A stretch of 64,000 nucleotides of DNA from Euzebya sp051004735 (GTDB lineage: Bacteria; Actinomycetota; Nitriliruptoria; Euzebyales; Euzebyaceae): contig JBPCKA010000080.1 of assembly GCA_051004735.1 (NCBI GenBank), positions 62,001 through 126,000 of the forward strand, in the 5' to 3' direction. Shown in pieces: positions 34,962 to 43,948 of the stretch. Positions within the stretch are counted from its first letter, which is position 1, and every line of letters begins with the position of its first letter. Under the pieces are notes generated by a model, which was not told the origin of the DNA, ran no database searches, and saw only the letters and a program-made list of their open reading frames with translations. A program made the translations under genes and the position numbers.

Positions 34962-36374
34962 ATGACCAAGACTGCTGACTTCGTGATCGTGGGTGGCGGG
35001 GCCGCTGGCTTGGCGTCCGCCTGGACTGCCGCCAGAAAGGGCCATTCGGTGGTGCTGGTGGAGCGGCATCGGCTGGGCGGTGACTGCACCTGGACCGGAT
35101 GTGTTCCCTCCAAGGCCCTGCTCGACCAGGCCAGAAAGGTCAAGGCCGCCCACGACATGGGCCTGGGTGGGGAGGTGCCCTGGTCACAGATCATTAGTAC
35201 GGTTCACCAGCGACGGGAACTTGTCAGCCAGGACGAGAGCCCCCAGACGCTTGAATCCCAGGGCATCCAGACGATCCAGGGGGAAGCGGCCTTCACGGGC
35301 CCCGGCACCCTCAACGTGGACGGCACCAGTCTGACCGCTGGCAAGGCCATCATCCTGGCCACGGGCTCCACGGCCGTTGTTCCCCCTATCGATGGACTTG
35401 CCGATGCCCGTCCCCTGACCAACGACTCGATCTTTGAGTTGAGCGAGCGACCGGCACGCCTGGCCATAATGGGCGGAGGGCCGATCGGACTGGAACTGGG
35501 CCAGGCGTTCCAGCGACTGGGGACCCAGGTCACCATCCTTGAGGGCGACGATCGAGTCGCCGGGAAAGAAGAGCCTGAAGCCAGTGATGTGATCCAGGCC
35601 GTGCTGGAGCGTGAAGGAGTGACGTTCATCACCGGATCGTTCGTGGAGTCGGTGGTGCGCACCGGTGACGAGGTGACGTCGACCACCGCCGACGGGCGTT
35701 CGGTGGTGACTGATGAGGTGCTGGTCGCGGTGGGACGACGCCCCATCACTGATGGTCTGGATGCGGACAAGGGCGGTGTCGAACTGACCGACAAGGGCTA
35801 CATCATGGTCGACGAGAAGCTTCGGACGACCGCATCTGATGTCTATGCCATCGGTGACATCACCGGTGGACTGCAGTTCACCCATGTGGGCTATGACCAA
35901 GGATCACTGGCGGTCAACAACGCGCTGGGTCTGATCCAGATGTCATTTGACCCGCGCGTGATCCCCTGGGTGACCTACACCGAACCTGAAATCGGGCGAG
36001 TGGGCCTGAGCGAGGCGCAGGCCTATGAGGAATACGGCGACTCGGCCAAAGTCGCGTTCATGCCGATCGCAGAAACTGACCGGTCCAAGGTCACCGGCGA
36101 AACCGATGGCTTCGTCAAGCTGATCGCCGGACCGCACACGCTGGTGCGTGGTCTTGCCGGCGGCAACCTGGTCGGCGCCACCGTCGTGGCCCCCACGGGT
36201 GGTGACGTGATGCATGAACTGGCCCTGTCGATCAAGCAGCACGTGATCACGGGACGGTTGGCGCAGATGGTGCATGCCTATCCGTCGTGGTCGCTGGCCG
36301 TGCGGGAGACCGCAGCGCAGTTCTTCTTTGAGTACAAAGGACGGTCGGCCCGTCCGGCCAAGCCCGGGACCTGA
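34962..36374 (+). CDS. Pyridine nucleotide-disulfide oxidoreductase, mercuric-reductase-like
   Basis: A 470-residue FAD flavoprotein. FAD site FVIVGGGAAGLASAW, redox disulfide GGDCTWTGCVPSKAL, NAD(P) site AIMGGGPIGLELGQ and second FAD motif VYAIGDITGG are all present. The C-terminal dimer domain reads HAYPSWSLAVRETAAQFFFE instead of the HPT(L)SE catalytic His-Glu dyad of dihydrolipoyl dehydrogenase. It therefore belongs with MerA-like/uncharacterised flavin disulfide reductases, not the E3 subunit encoded at 58 kb. No mercury-resistance genes lie near and the N-terminal metal-binding domain is absent. It is divergent from the DUF309 gene. Confidence 0.85.
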   Translation: MTKTADFVIVGGGAAGLASAWTAARKGHSVVLVERHRLGGDCTWTGCVPSKALLDQARKVKAAHDMGLGGEVPWSQIISTVHQRRELVSQDESPQTLESQGIQTIQGEAAFTGPGTLNVDGTSLTAGKAIILATGSTAVVPPIDGLADARPLTNDSIFELSERPARLAIMGGGPIGLELGQAFQRLGTQVTILEGDDRVAGKEEPEASDVIQAVLEREGVTFITGSFVESVVRTGDEVTSTTADGRSVVTDEVLVAVGRRPITDGLDADKGGVELTDKGYIMVDEKLRTTASDVYAIGDITGGLQFTHVGYDQGSLAVNNALGLIQMSFDPRVIPWVTYTEPEIGRVGLSEAQAYEEYGDSAKVAFMPIAETDRSKVTGETDGFVKLIAGPHTLVRGLAGGNLVGATVVAPTGGDVMHELALSIKQHVITGRLAQMVHAYPSWSLAVRETAAQFFFEYKGRSARPAKPGT

Positions 36375-36382
36375 CGTGATAC

Positions 36383-36425
36383 TTGTAGTTCGAACACCCG
36401 TTCCCTATTCTCGAACAGGTGTTCC
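36383..36425 (+). promoter_or_regulatory. SOS promoter with two LexA boxes over a leaderless start
   Basis: -35 TTGTAG (36383-36388), a 17-bp spacer and -10 TATTCT (36406-36411) place the transcription start at or beside the GTG at 36419. Two LexA (Cheo-type) boxes overlap this promoter: CGAACACCCGTTCC (36391-36404), filling the spacer, and CGAACAGGTGTTCC (36412-36425), covering the start codon. Both have the GAAC-N4-GTTC core known from Gram-positive LexA sites. Binding would shut the promoter completely and release it on DNA damage. Confidence 0.8.
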
Positions 36426-38200
36426 AACCAACTCTTGAGGACCTGGGTCAACCGCTAGCCCAGACCACGTTCGTCGTCGTCGACCTGGAGACCACCGGCG
36501 GATCGCCCGAGCACGATCGGATAACGGAGTTCGGCGCGGTGAAGATCCGCGCCGGCGAAGTGCTCGGGGAACTCTCAACCCTGGTCGACCCTGGTCAACG
36601 CGTCCCGACGGAGATCACGATGCTGACCGGGATCTCAAACCTATCGGTGCGGGGGCGCCCGCCTGTCTCTGCAGTTCTCCCCTCGTTCCTAGAGTTCAGC
36701 CGTGGCGCCGCCCTGGTCGCCCACAACGCCCACTTCGACGTCGGTTTTCTGAACGCCGCACTGCAACGGCTGGGGTACCCGCTGTTGGACAATCCGGTCG
36801 TGTGCACCGCCCAGTTGGCACGGCGCTTGGTGGGCGATGAGGTCCGCAACCGCCGCCTGAGTACCCTCGCCCATCATTTTCGTTCCTCGACGGTCCCGAT
36901 CCACCGCGCGCTGGCCGATGCCAGGGCCACCGTGGATGTGTTCCATGGCCTGGTTGAGCAGGCGGGAACCTTCGGTGTGGTGACCTTGGAGGATCTGATT
37001 GCCTTCAGCCGGGTGCGCAACATGCCGCTGTTCACCTCAAGGCGGAAGATGGCTGACGGGCTGCCCGCCGCACCCGGTGTCTACCGCTTCGTGTCCGCTG
37101 CGGGCGAGGTGTTGTATGTCGGCAAGGCCACGGACCTGCGTGCCCGGGTGCGCCAGTACTTCGGGACCGACACCCGTCGACGCATCGCCGAATTGGTCCG
37201 CGAGTCCGCGCGGGTCGAGCACACCGTCACCCCCACGGTCCTTCAGGCGGAGATCACCGAAGTCCGCCTGATCCGCCAGCACCGTCCCCGCTTCAACAGG
37301 CGGGGGAAGGGGATCAGGCCGCCTGTGTGGGTTGTCCTCACCACCGACGCCTACCCCCGCCTGTCCATCGTCCGCGCACCGCCTCCTCCGGATCGCACGT
37401 CCCTGGGTCCCCTGCCCTCACGCGTGGTGGCACAGGCCGTCGTCGACGCCATCCATGAAGCGGTCCCCATACGTCGCTGCACCACAGCCATGAAGGCCCC
37501 GACGCGCTTCAGCGCCTGCGTCCTGGCAGAAATCGGTCGGTGTGCGGCGCCCTGCATCGGCGGTACCGACCCTGACAGTTATGGCCACACCGCCGATGAC
37601 GTGGCGGTGATCCTGGGCGGGGACGTCTCGGGCGCCCTGACAACACTGCAACGGCTGATGACCGCGCGTGCGGGGGCTGCCAGATTCGAGGAGGCGGCCC
37701 AGGCACGCGACCGGATGGACACACTGCTGGGCTGGGTCATCCGCACACGTAGGGACACTGCCCTGCGGGCTGCGGGACTGGTGGTGGCATCACGACCCGG
37801 ACCTGCGGGCCGGCGCGAGGTCATGATCCAGCGGGGCGGATGGCTGCTGACCACCGCGGTGGTGACACCCGTGGAAATCTGTGATCTGACGTCGATGTGG
37901 AAGGCCACCCCGTCCCCTGACGGATCGGCACCGCCCGACGAACTGACCATCCTTCAGCGCTGGTTGGCGTCTGACCGTGTTCGCCTCGACCACACCTCAG
38001 AGGGCTTGGCCTGGCCCGTCGCGGGCGGTGCCGAAATGGCCGAGGTGCACCATCGCGTGGCGACGGCGAAGTCCCGCACCGGCCGTCCCGGCTCACACCT
38101 CAGCGGAAAGCGCGTGCAGCGAGGGAAACCTTCAGGTGTCAGGCCAGGATCTCGCGAGGCTCCGCGAAGTGGCAGGCAGAGGGATGTCCCAGGCCCTTGA
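36419..38200 (+). CDS. DEDDh exonuclease fused to UvrC-like GIY-YIG nuclease
   Basis: A 593-residue two-nuclease protein. Residues 15-185 are a DnaQ-type 3'-5' exonuclease: FVVVDLETTGGSPE (D22, E24), LVAHNAHFDVGFLN and HRALADARATVDV give the DEDDh set. Residues about 205-300 form a UvrC/Cho-like GIY-YIG domain (AAPGVYRFVSAAGEVLYVGK, then DLRARVRQYF). The rest follows UvrC's middle, with a Cys-containing region (FSACVLAEIGRCAAPCIGG) and UVR-like helix (ARFEEAAQARDRMDTL), but lacks the RNase H-like half. Similar fusions occur in mycobacteria beside trpD. Two LexA boxes at the start argue for SOS-induced DNA repair. The 3' end overlaps the convergent ABC gene by 62 bp. Confidence 0.9.
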   Translation: MFQPTLEDLGQPLAQTTFVVVDLETTGGSPEHDRITEFGAVKIRAGEVLGELSTLVDPGQRVPTEITMLTGISNLSVRGRPPVSAVLPSFLEFSRGAALVAHNAHFDVGFLNAALQRLGYPLLDNPVVCTAQLARRLVGDEVRNRRLSTLAHHFRSSTVPIHRALADARATVDVFHGLVEQAGTFGVVTLEDLIAFSRVRNMPLFTSRRKMADGLPAAPGVYRFVSAAGEVLYVGKATDLRARVRQYFGTDTRRRIAELVRESARVEHTVTPTVLQAEITEVRLIRQHRPRFNRRGKGIRPPVWVVLTTDAYPRLSIVRAPPPPDRTSLGPLPSRVVAQAVVDAIHEAVPIRRCTTAMKAPTRFSACVLAEIGRCAAPCIGGTDPDSYGHTADDVAVILGGDVSGALTTLQRLMTARAGAARFEEAAQARDRMDTLLGWVIRTRRDTALRAAGLVVASRPGPAGRREVMIQRGGWLLTTAVVTPVEICDLTSMWKATPSPDGSAPPDELTILQRWLASDRVRLDHTSEGLAWPVAGGAEMAEVHHRVATAKSRTGRPGSHLSGKRVQRGKPSGVRPGSREAPRSGRQRDVPGP

Positions 38201-39146
38201 TATCTGCCAGTGGCGGTTCCTCTTCGGCGCAGATCTGCTCTGCTTTCCAGCATCGCGTCCGGAAGCGGCAGCCGCTGGGGGGGTTCGCCGGACTGGGCAC
38301 GTCGCCTTCCAACACGATCCTGTCCTTGCGGTCCCGGCTTTTGGGATCCGGGATGGGAACGGCCGACAGCAACGCCTGGGTGTAGGGGTGGGTCGGGGCG
38401 TCATAGATCTGGTGGTCATCGCCGATCTCCACGATCTTGCCCAGATACATCACCGCGATACGGTCGCAGATGTGACGCACCACGGACAGGTCGTGGGCGA
38501 TGAAGATGTAGGACAGGTTGAACTCGTCCTGGATCTCCTCAAGCAGGTTGATGACCTGGGCCTGCACCGAGACGTCCAACGCAGAGACGGGTTCGTCACA
38601 GATGATGACGTCCGGGTTCAGCGCCAGTGCTCGGGCCACCCCGATCCGTTGGCGCTGCCCGCCGGAGAACTGGTGGGGATAGCGGTTCTCAAAGGCCGGA
38701 TTCAGTCCCACCCGGGCTAATAGGTCGCGGACGCGGCCCCGGCGGTCCTTCTTGGGTGCGACCTCGGGGTGGATGTCGAAGGGTTCGCCGACGATGTCGC
38801 CGACGGTCATCCGGGGATTCAGGGAGGCGTAGGGGTCCTGGAAGATGATCTGGATCCGTCGGCGCAGATCCCGCAACTCCCGTTTGGACAGCCCGAACAT
38901 GTCCACACCCTCGAAGAAGGCCTGACCACCAGTCGGCTTGATCAGCTGCAGCAGGGATCTGGCCAGCGTGGACTTGCCACAGCCGGACTCGCCGACCAAC
39001 CCCAGCGTCTCGCCGCGATGCAGTTCGAAGCTGACACCGTCGACTGCCTTGACGCTGCCGACCTGCTTCTTGAACAGGATTCCCTCCGTGATCGGGAAAT
39101 ACTTGACCAGGTCCTTGACCTCAAGGATCACGTCGGAATCAGGCAC
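38139..39146 (-). CDS. Peptide ABC importer ATP-binding subunit (OppF/DppF-like)
   Basis: A 335-residue ATPase with Walker A GESGCGKSTLARSLL, signature FSGGQRQRIGVARAL, Walker B VIICDEPVSALDVSV and the peptide-importer C-terminal extension (NPPSGCRFRTRCWKAEQICA) whose Cys cluster recalls the Fe-S site of Dpp/Opp ATPases. With its partner it energises uptake through the permease pair. The GTG at 39146 follows GAGGAG and overlaps the partner's stop by 8 bp; a TTG at 39161 is less likely. It is the last gene of the five-gene operon. Confidence 0.88.
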   Translation of the reverse strand: MPDSDVILEVKDLVKYFPITEGILFKKQVGSVKAVDGVSFELHRGETLGLVGESGCGKSTLARSLLQLIKPTGGQAFFEGVDMFGLSKRELRDLRRRIQIIFQDPYASLNPRMTVGDIVGEPFDIHPEVAPKKDRRGRVRDLLARVGLNPAFENRYPHQFSGGQRQRIGVARALALNPDVIICDEPVSALDVSVQAQVINLLEEIQDEFNLSYIFIAHDLSVVRHICDRIAVMYLGKIVEIGDDHQIYDAPTHPYTQALLSAVPIPDPKSRDRKDRIVLEGDVPSPANPPSGCRFRTRCWKAEQICAEEEPPLADIKGLGHPSACHFAEPREILA

Positions 39147-40164
39147 TGTGCAACTCCTCAAAGAAGTGGCATGCCGAGTACCACTCGCCCTTCACGCGAC
39201 GTAGGGGCGGGATCTCCTCGGCACAACGCTCCCGCGCCAGCGGGCAGCGCGGCCGAAAGGAGCAGCCGCTGGGGATGTCATCAAGATTCGGGGGAGATCC
39301 CATGATGGGATTCAGCTGCTGGCCTTTGGCGTCGGCCCGTGGGATGGACGCCATCAGACCGGCGGTATAGGGGTGGGCGGGCTTGTCATAGACATCCCAG
39401 ACCGATCCGGTCTCAACGATCTTGCCGGCATACATCACGGCCACCCTTTCGCTGACATCAGCCACGACACCCAGATCGTGGGTGATCAGCACCAGACCCA
39501 TCCCAGTCTCGGACTGCAATTCGGACAGCAGCAACATGATCTGGGCCTGCACGGTCACATCCAGGGCCGTGGTCGGCTCGTCGGCGATCAGCAGGTCCGG
39601 GTTGAGGGTCAGAGCCATGGCGATCATCACGCGTTGTCGCATGCCGCCGCTGAACTCGTGGGGGTAGGACTTCAGCCGTTCCTTGGCAAGAGGAATCTTC
39701 ACGCGATCCATCAGCTCGCCAGCCTGCTTGAAGGCGTCGCGTTTGGACGTGCCGTTGTGGGTGCGGTACATCTCGGCGATCTGGTAGCCCACCGTGAACA
39801 CGGGGTTCAGCGCGCTGAGCGCATCCTGGAAGATGATGGCGGTCTGGGCACCACGGATCTTACGCCGCTGCTTCTCCGTCATCTTGAGCAGGTCGTTGCC
39901 GCGGTACAGGATCTCGCCCTTGGTGATGAAGCCGGGGGGTGAATCGATGATTCCCATGACGGCCTGGGCGCTGACCGACTTGCCCGATCCCGACTCGCCC
40001 AGAATGGCCACGGTCTCGCCGGGGTCCACGTGATAGCTGACCCCGCGGTTGGCCTGTACCACCCCATAGGGGGTACGGAACTCCACATGAAGGTCGTTCA
40101 CTTCCAACAGGTGTGCACCCGTGGACTCCTGGCCACCCGCTGCGGTGGTCTCGATCTGGGTCAT
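39139..40164 (-). CDS. Peptide ABC importer ATP-binding subunit (OppD/DppD-like)
   Basis: A 341-residue ATPase. Walker A is GESGSGKSVSAQAVMGI, signature EFSGGMRQRVMIAMALT, Walker B LLIADEPTTALDVTVQ, and the C-terminal Cys motif is IPSGCSFRPRCPLARERCAE. It forms the heterodimeric ATPase with the following gene. The ATG at 40164 (MTQIETTAAGG) has AAGGACG upstream; the longer frame adds unlikely sequence. It lies 10 bp after the permease stop, inside the operon. Confidence 0.9.
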   Translation of the reverse strand: MTQIETTAAGGQESTGAHLLEVNDLHVEFRTPYGVVQANRGVSYHVDPGETVAILGESGSGKSVSAQAVMGIIDSPPGFITKGEILYRGNDLLKMTEKQRRKIRGAQTAIIFQDALSALNPVFTVGYQIAEMYRTHNGTSKRDAFKQAGELMDRVKIPLAKERLKSYPHEFSGGMRQRVMIAMALTLNPDLLIADEPTTALDVTVQAQIMLLLSELQSETGMGLVLITHDLGVVADVSERVAVMYAGKIVETGSVWDVYDKPAHPYTAGLMASIPRADAKGQQLNPIMGSPPNLDDIPSGCSFRPRCPLARERCAEEIPPLRRVKGEWYSACHFFEELHSA

Positions 40165-40174
40165 CGTGTCGTCC

Positions 40175-41101
40175 TTATCGCAGCTTGGGGTCCAGGGCAT
40201 CGCGAAGCGCGTCACCCATCATGATGAAAGCCAGCACCAAACCGGACAGGAAAATCCCCGGGAAGAACAGCAACTGTGGAGCGCTCTGGATCCGCCGCTG
40301 GGCGCTGGAGATCATCAGCCCCCACGAAATAGCCGGCAACTCCAAACCGACGCCCAGGAACGACAGGGTCGCCTCGGCCGAGATGATCAAGCCGATCGAG
40401 ATGGTCGCGTACACGATCACCGGCGCCATGGAGTTCGGCAGGATGTGTCGCACGATGATCCGGAAATCATTCGCCCCCAAGGCTCGAGCAGCCTGGACGT
40501 AATCCTCCTCCTTGCGACTCAGCACCTCCGAGCGGGTCAACCGCATCATCGAGGGCCAACTGAAGACGCCGAGCACCAGCACCAACGTCCACACCGAACG
40601 GGCGGTGAAGACCGAGTTGAGGATGACCAGGGCACCCAGCAGGAAGGGGATCCCGAACCAGATGTCGGTGATCCGGGCCAAGATCGAGTCAACGACCCCG
40701 CCGTAGTAGCCGGCTAGGGACCCAAGGATCACGGCGATCACGATGGCCAGGCTCACGGTGGCCAGTCCCACGATGAAGCTGACCCTGGTTCCATAGATCA
40801 CGCGGGTATACAGATCACAGCCCAGCAGGTCGGTGCCGAACCAATGCTCCGATGACGGTCGCAGCAGGGACCGCGACAGCGAGCAGGAGGTCGGGTTCTG
40901 ACTGGTGAACAGACCCGGGAACAGGGCCAGCAGCGCATAGACAATGATGAAGAACAGGGCGATCAGAAAGACGGGGTTACGCCGGAGTTCACGCCACGCA
41001 TCACTCCACAGCGAGGCGGCGCGGCCGACTTCCTGCGCCTCGTCGATCGTTGACCCGGGTTCAGTCGGGGCATGCTGAACCGGCATCTGTTCGGTACTCA
41101 T
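40175..41101 (-). CDS. Peptide ABC importer permease (OppC/DppC-like)
   Basis: A 308-residue permease. The N-terminal cytoplasmic segment with RRNPVFLIALFFIIVYALLA, a periplasmic loop including HWFGTDLLGCDLYTRVIYGT and the EAA loop ARALGANDFRIIVRHILPNS are diagnostic of the C component. About six membrane helices are predicted. It partners with the B permease encoded 10 bp upstream. The start at 41101 follows AAGGGGAC; a longer frame reads into the preceding gene. Confidence 0.9.
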   Translation of the reverse strand: MSTEQMPVQHAPTEPGSTIDEAQEVGRAASLWSDAWRELRRNPVFLIALFFIIVYALLALFPGLFTSQNPTSCSLSRSLLRPSSEHWFGTDLLGCDLYTRVIYGTRVSFIVGLATVSLAIVIAVILGSLAGYYGGVVDSILARITDIWFGIPFLLGALVILNSVFTARSVWTLVLVLGVFSWPSMMRLTRSEVLSRKEEDYVQAARALGANDFRIIVRHILPNSMAPVIVYATISIGLIISAEATLSFLGVGLELPAISWGLMISSAQRRIQSAPQLLFFPGIFLSGLVLAFIMMGDALRDALDPKLR

Positions 41102-41111
41102 GGATGTCCCC

Positions 41112-42038
41112 TTACTCGTAACGGATGCGTGGGTCGATGACGGCGTACAACAGATCGACGGCAAGCGTCGATATCAGATAGATCAGGGTCAGCAGCGTCA
41201 CAATGCCCACGACGACCGCCGGTTCCTGTTGGGTGATGGCACGAAAGACGCCCAGGCCGATCCCCGGGACATTGAAGATGCCCTCGGTCACGATGGCCCC
41301 GCCCATCAGCGCACCCAGATCCGCACCCAGATAGGTGACGACTGGGATGAGGGAATTGCGCAGCGTGTGCTTGCCGATCACCGAGGATCTGGCCAGGCCC
41401 TTGGAGGTGGCGGTGCGGACATAGTCAGCCCGCAGATTCTCAACCAGGCTGGTCCGGGTGAGTCGGGCGATGTAGGCGGTGGACAACGACGCCAGCACCA
41501 GCGCCGGCAGCAGCAGGCTGAACAGGGGCCGTCCCGCGTTGTAGCTGATCGGGAACAGGCCGAACTTCAAGCCCAGCAGGATCTGGGCCATGAACCCCAG
41601 CACGAACACCGGGATCGAGATGACCAGGGTGGTGGAGACCAGGACCAGCGTGTCGACGAATGACTTCTGTCGAAGTCCCGCGAGCACCCCAGCAACCAGA
41701 CCGATGACGATCTCGATTCCGAATGCCATCAGACCAAGCTTGATGGTCGTGGGAAATCGCTGCCTGATGATGTCAGACACCGGCCGACCCCCGAAGTCCA
41801 AACCGAAGTTCAGCTTGAACAGCCCGCCGATGTACTTGAAGTACTGCACCAGGAACGGATCGTCCAGGTTGTATCGTTCGCGAAGGGTGGCCTGGATCTG
41901 CTCGGGGAGTGCCCGCTCACCCGCCAGGGCCCTGATGGGGTCCCCTGGCAACAGATAGACCGCCGCGAAGATGATGAACGTCGCACCGAAGAACACCGGG
42001 ATGAACTGAAGAAGTCGGCGTGCGATGTATCTTCCCAT
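41112..42038 (-). CDS. Peptide ABC importer permease (OppB/DppB-like)
   Basis: A 308-residue permease starting MGRYIARRLLQFIPVFFGAT, typical of the B component, with the EAA loop RTATSKGLARSSVIGKHTLR and a C-terminal YAVIDPRIRYE end. Together with the C permease it makes the membrane pore for peptides or nickel/oligopeptide-like solutes. It follows the binding-protein gene after an 87-bp gap that contains a large stem-loop, which probably lowers its expression relative to the binding protein. Confidence 0.9.
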   Translation of the reverse strand: MGRYIARRLLQFIPVFFGATFIIFAAVYLLPGDPIRALAGERALPEQIQATLRERYNLDDPFLVQYFKYIGGLFKLNFGLDFGGRPVSDIIRQRFPTTIKLGLMAFGIEIVIGLVAGVLAGLRQKSFVDTLVLVSTTLVISIPVFVLGFMAQILLGLKFGLFPISYNAGRPLFSLLLPALVLASLSTAYIARLTRTSLVENLRADYVRTATSKGLARSSVIGKHTLRNSLIPVVTYLGADLGALMGGAIVTEGIFNVPGIGLGVFRAITQQEPAVVVGIVTLLTLIYLISTLAVDLLYAVIDPRIRYE

Positions 42039-42063
42039 GCAGGCATCCTAACGGCAAACGAGA

Positions 42064-42108
42064 CGGGCTGGCCGCCAAAGTCCTGCTCGGACTCAGGCGA
42101 CCAGCCCG
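42064..42108 (-). terminator. Intercistronic stem-loop after the binding-protein gene
   Basis: Two 13-base arms (42064-42076 and 42096-42108) pair with one G-U wobble; the loop holds an extra GTCC/GGAC stem. The RNA lies between the solute-binding protein stop and the first permease gene. There is no T-run, so it is more likely a partial terminator or 3'-end stabiliser that keeps binding-protein mRNA abundant. Confidence 0.6.
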
Positions 42109-42125
42109 CAGTGTCATCTCCGGTG

Positions 42126-43838
42126 CTAGTTGACCGGCGTCACGCTCTCCGGGCGGATCTGCCCGAATGCGCTCACGACAACGTTGTCGACGTTCTCGCT
42201 GTGGACGGCCGACCCGTTGCTGAAGAACAGCGGGATGGCCGGCATGTCAGCCAGGACCAACTGCTCAGCCTCCTGGTACAGGGCGATGCCCTCATCCACG
42301 TCGGCTGCCTGGTTTCCTTCGCGAACCAGTGCCTCGAAGTCGGGGTTTGAGTACCCGAAGAAGTTGCTGTCGGCATCGGTGAAGTACAGCGGCGCCAGGT
42401 AGTTCTCCGGCGACGGGTAGTCCATGCCCCAGCCCAGACGGAACGGGCCGGTGATGGCCTGCGGGTCCAGGAAGTTCGACAGGTAGTCCGCGAACTCCAC
42501 GGACTCAAAGGTGATGGCGTCGTCGGCCAGACCGAAGGTGTCACGCCACTGGTTGGCGATCGCCTCGACCCACTCCTCGTGACCGGCGCCGGAGTTGAAC
42601 CACATCACGATGGAGTCAAGGCCACCGTGCTCGTTCCACAGTTCCAGGGCCCGGTCCGGGTCGTACTGGCAGAACTCGCATGCGCCCTCGGAGTACCCGG
42701 GGACGACCGGTGAGATCAACGAGTCAGCAGGGAACTGCTGCGGCAGGATCACGTCGGTGATGGCCTGACGGTCAACGGCCAAGGACAGAGCCTGGCGCAG
42801 TTGCAGGTTCTCGTCGCCACCGTAGGCAGCGTCATACATGGGGAAACCAACGTAGGTGTAGGTGGACACGGGACGCTCGATGAACCGGTCACCGAAGGTG
42901 CTACGGGCCTGCTCGACCGAGGGGCCGGGAACGCCGTACAGCGCGTCCAGAGTGCCCGCCTCTACTTCCAGCAGGGCGGTCTCGACGTCGCTGAAGATGC
43001 GGAACTCGATGGCGTCGGCAACACCGGGGTTCTCACCGGGGTAGTCCTCCCACTTGGTCACGCTGATGTTGACGTCGTGGTTCCAGGTGCCGTCCATCTG
43101 GTAGGGACCGTTACCGATCGGGGCCTCGTTGCAGGCATCGGGGTCTTCGCGGCAGGCGGTGGGCAGTGGGCTGAAAGCGCGGTAGCCCAGACGCAGCGGC
43201 CAAGCGGAGAACGGGTTCTTCAGCGTGACCGTGAAGGTCATGTCGTCGACCAACTCAACGCCGGTCAGGGTCTCCGCATCGCGCAGGCCACCATCGTCGG
43301 TGCCTTCGATGTCGGAGTAGAAGAAGGAGTTCTGGTACGCGCCATCGGGGTCGGTCACAAAGTTGAAGGTGTCGACGAAGGTCGCGGCAGTGATCGGCTC
43401 ACCGTCGTGGAAGGACCAGCCGTCAGCCACCGTGATGGTGAAGGTCTGGGAATCTTCGGTCTCGATTGAATCCGCGACGGTGTTCACCGACTCGGTGGTC
43501 TCGGGGTCGTACTCAATCAGGTTGGTGTACAGCGACTGCAGGACCTGGTTACCACAGGACTCCGAGGAGTTGGCCGGCAGCAGGTTCTCCGGCTCACAGA
43601 CATACAGGGAGTAGCTGCCACCGTCGCCGGAGGGTGCGGCCTCTGAGGCCGTGTCCTCTGTGGTGGGCTCGTCGTCGGTAGTAGCCTCGTCGGTCGGCTC
43701 CTCAGAGTCAGTCGTCGCGGTGTCGTCAGAGGCACCGGAGTCGGCAGGCTCTTCCGCGGTGTCAGAACCTGAGCAGGCGGCGGCGAACAGCATCAGCGTG
43801 GCCATGAGTGCCAGCAGCTGGAGCAAGCGTCGATTCAT
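42126..43838 (-). CDS. Peptide ABC importer solute-binding lipoprotein (family 5)
   Basis: A 570-residue SBP_bac_5 protein. The N-terminus is a lipoprotein signal: two Arg, a hydrophobic core and lipobox LFAAAC with lipidated C22. A long acidic Ser/Thr/Glu/Asp linker (about residues 25-70) tethers the domain to the membrane. Family motifs include DGWSFHDGEPITAATFVDTF near residue 150 and RQALSLAVDRQAITDVIL further on. It captures peptides or similar solutes outside the membrane for the four genes that follow. First gene of the operon; promoter and a perfect palindrome lie upstream. Confidence 0.9.
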   Translation of the reverse strand: MNRRLLQLLALMATLMLFAAACSGSDTAEEPADSGASDDTATTDSEEPTDEATTDDEPTTEDTASEAAPSGDGGSYSLYVCEPENLLPANSSESCGNQVLQSLYTNLIEYDPETTESVNTVADSIETEDSQTFTITVADGWSFHDGEPITAATFVDTFNFVTDPDGAYQNSFFYSDIEGTDDGGLRDAETLTGVELVDDMTFTVTLKNPFSAWPLRLGYRAFSPLPTACREDPDACNEAPIGNGPYQMDGTWNHDVNISVTKWEDYPGENPGVADAIEFRIFSDVETALLEVEAGTLDALYGVPGPSVEQARSTFGDRFIERPVSTYTYVGFPMYDAAYGGDENLQLRQALSLAVDRQAITDVILPQQFPADSLISPVVPGYSEGACEFCQYDPDRALELWNEHGGLDSIVMWFNSGAGHEEWVEAIANQWRDTFGLADDAITFESVEFADYLSNFLDPQAITGPFRLGWGMDYPSPENYLAPLYFTDADSNFFGYSNPDFEALVREGNQAADVDEGIALYQEAEQLVLADMPAIPLFFSNGSAVHSENVDNVVVSAFGQIRPESVTPVN

Positions 43839-43948
43839 TCCGTGTTCTCTCCCTTGAGTGTTGGTGGTCCTAGAGGGGCTGCACGACGGGGGTGGCTCGT
43901 CGGACCCCGAACCCTCCTACAACGGTCGTTGGTGTAGAAGTACGGGCA

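Noticed and set aside
34962..36374. Second dihydrolipoyl dehydrogenase
   Set aside because: The catalytic C-terminal His-Glu dyad is missing, so it was called a MerA-like flavoprotein instead.
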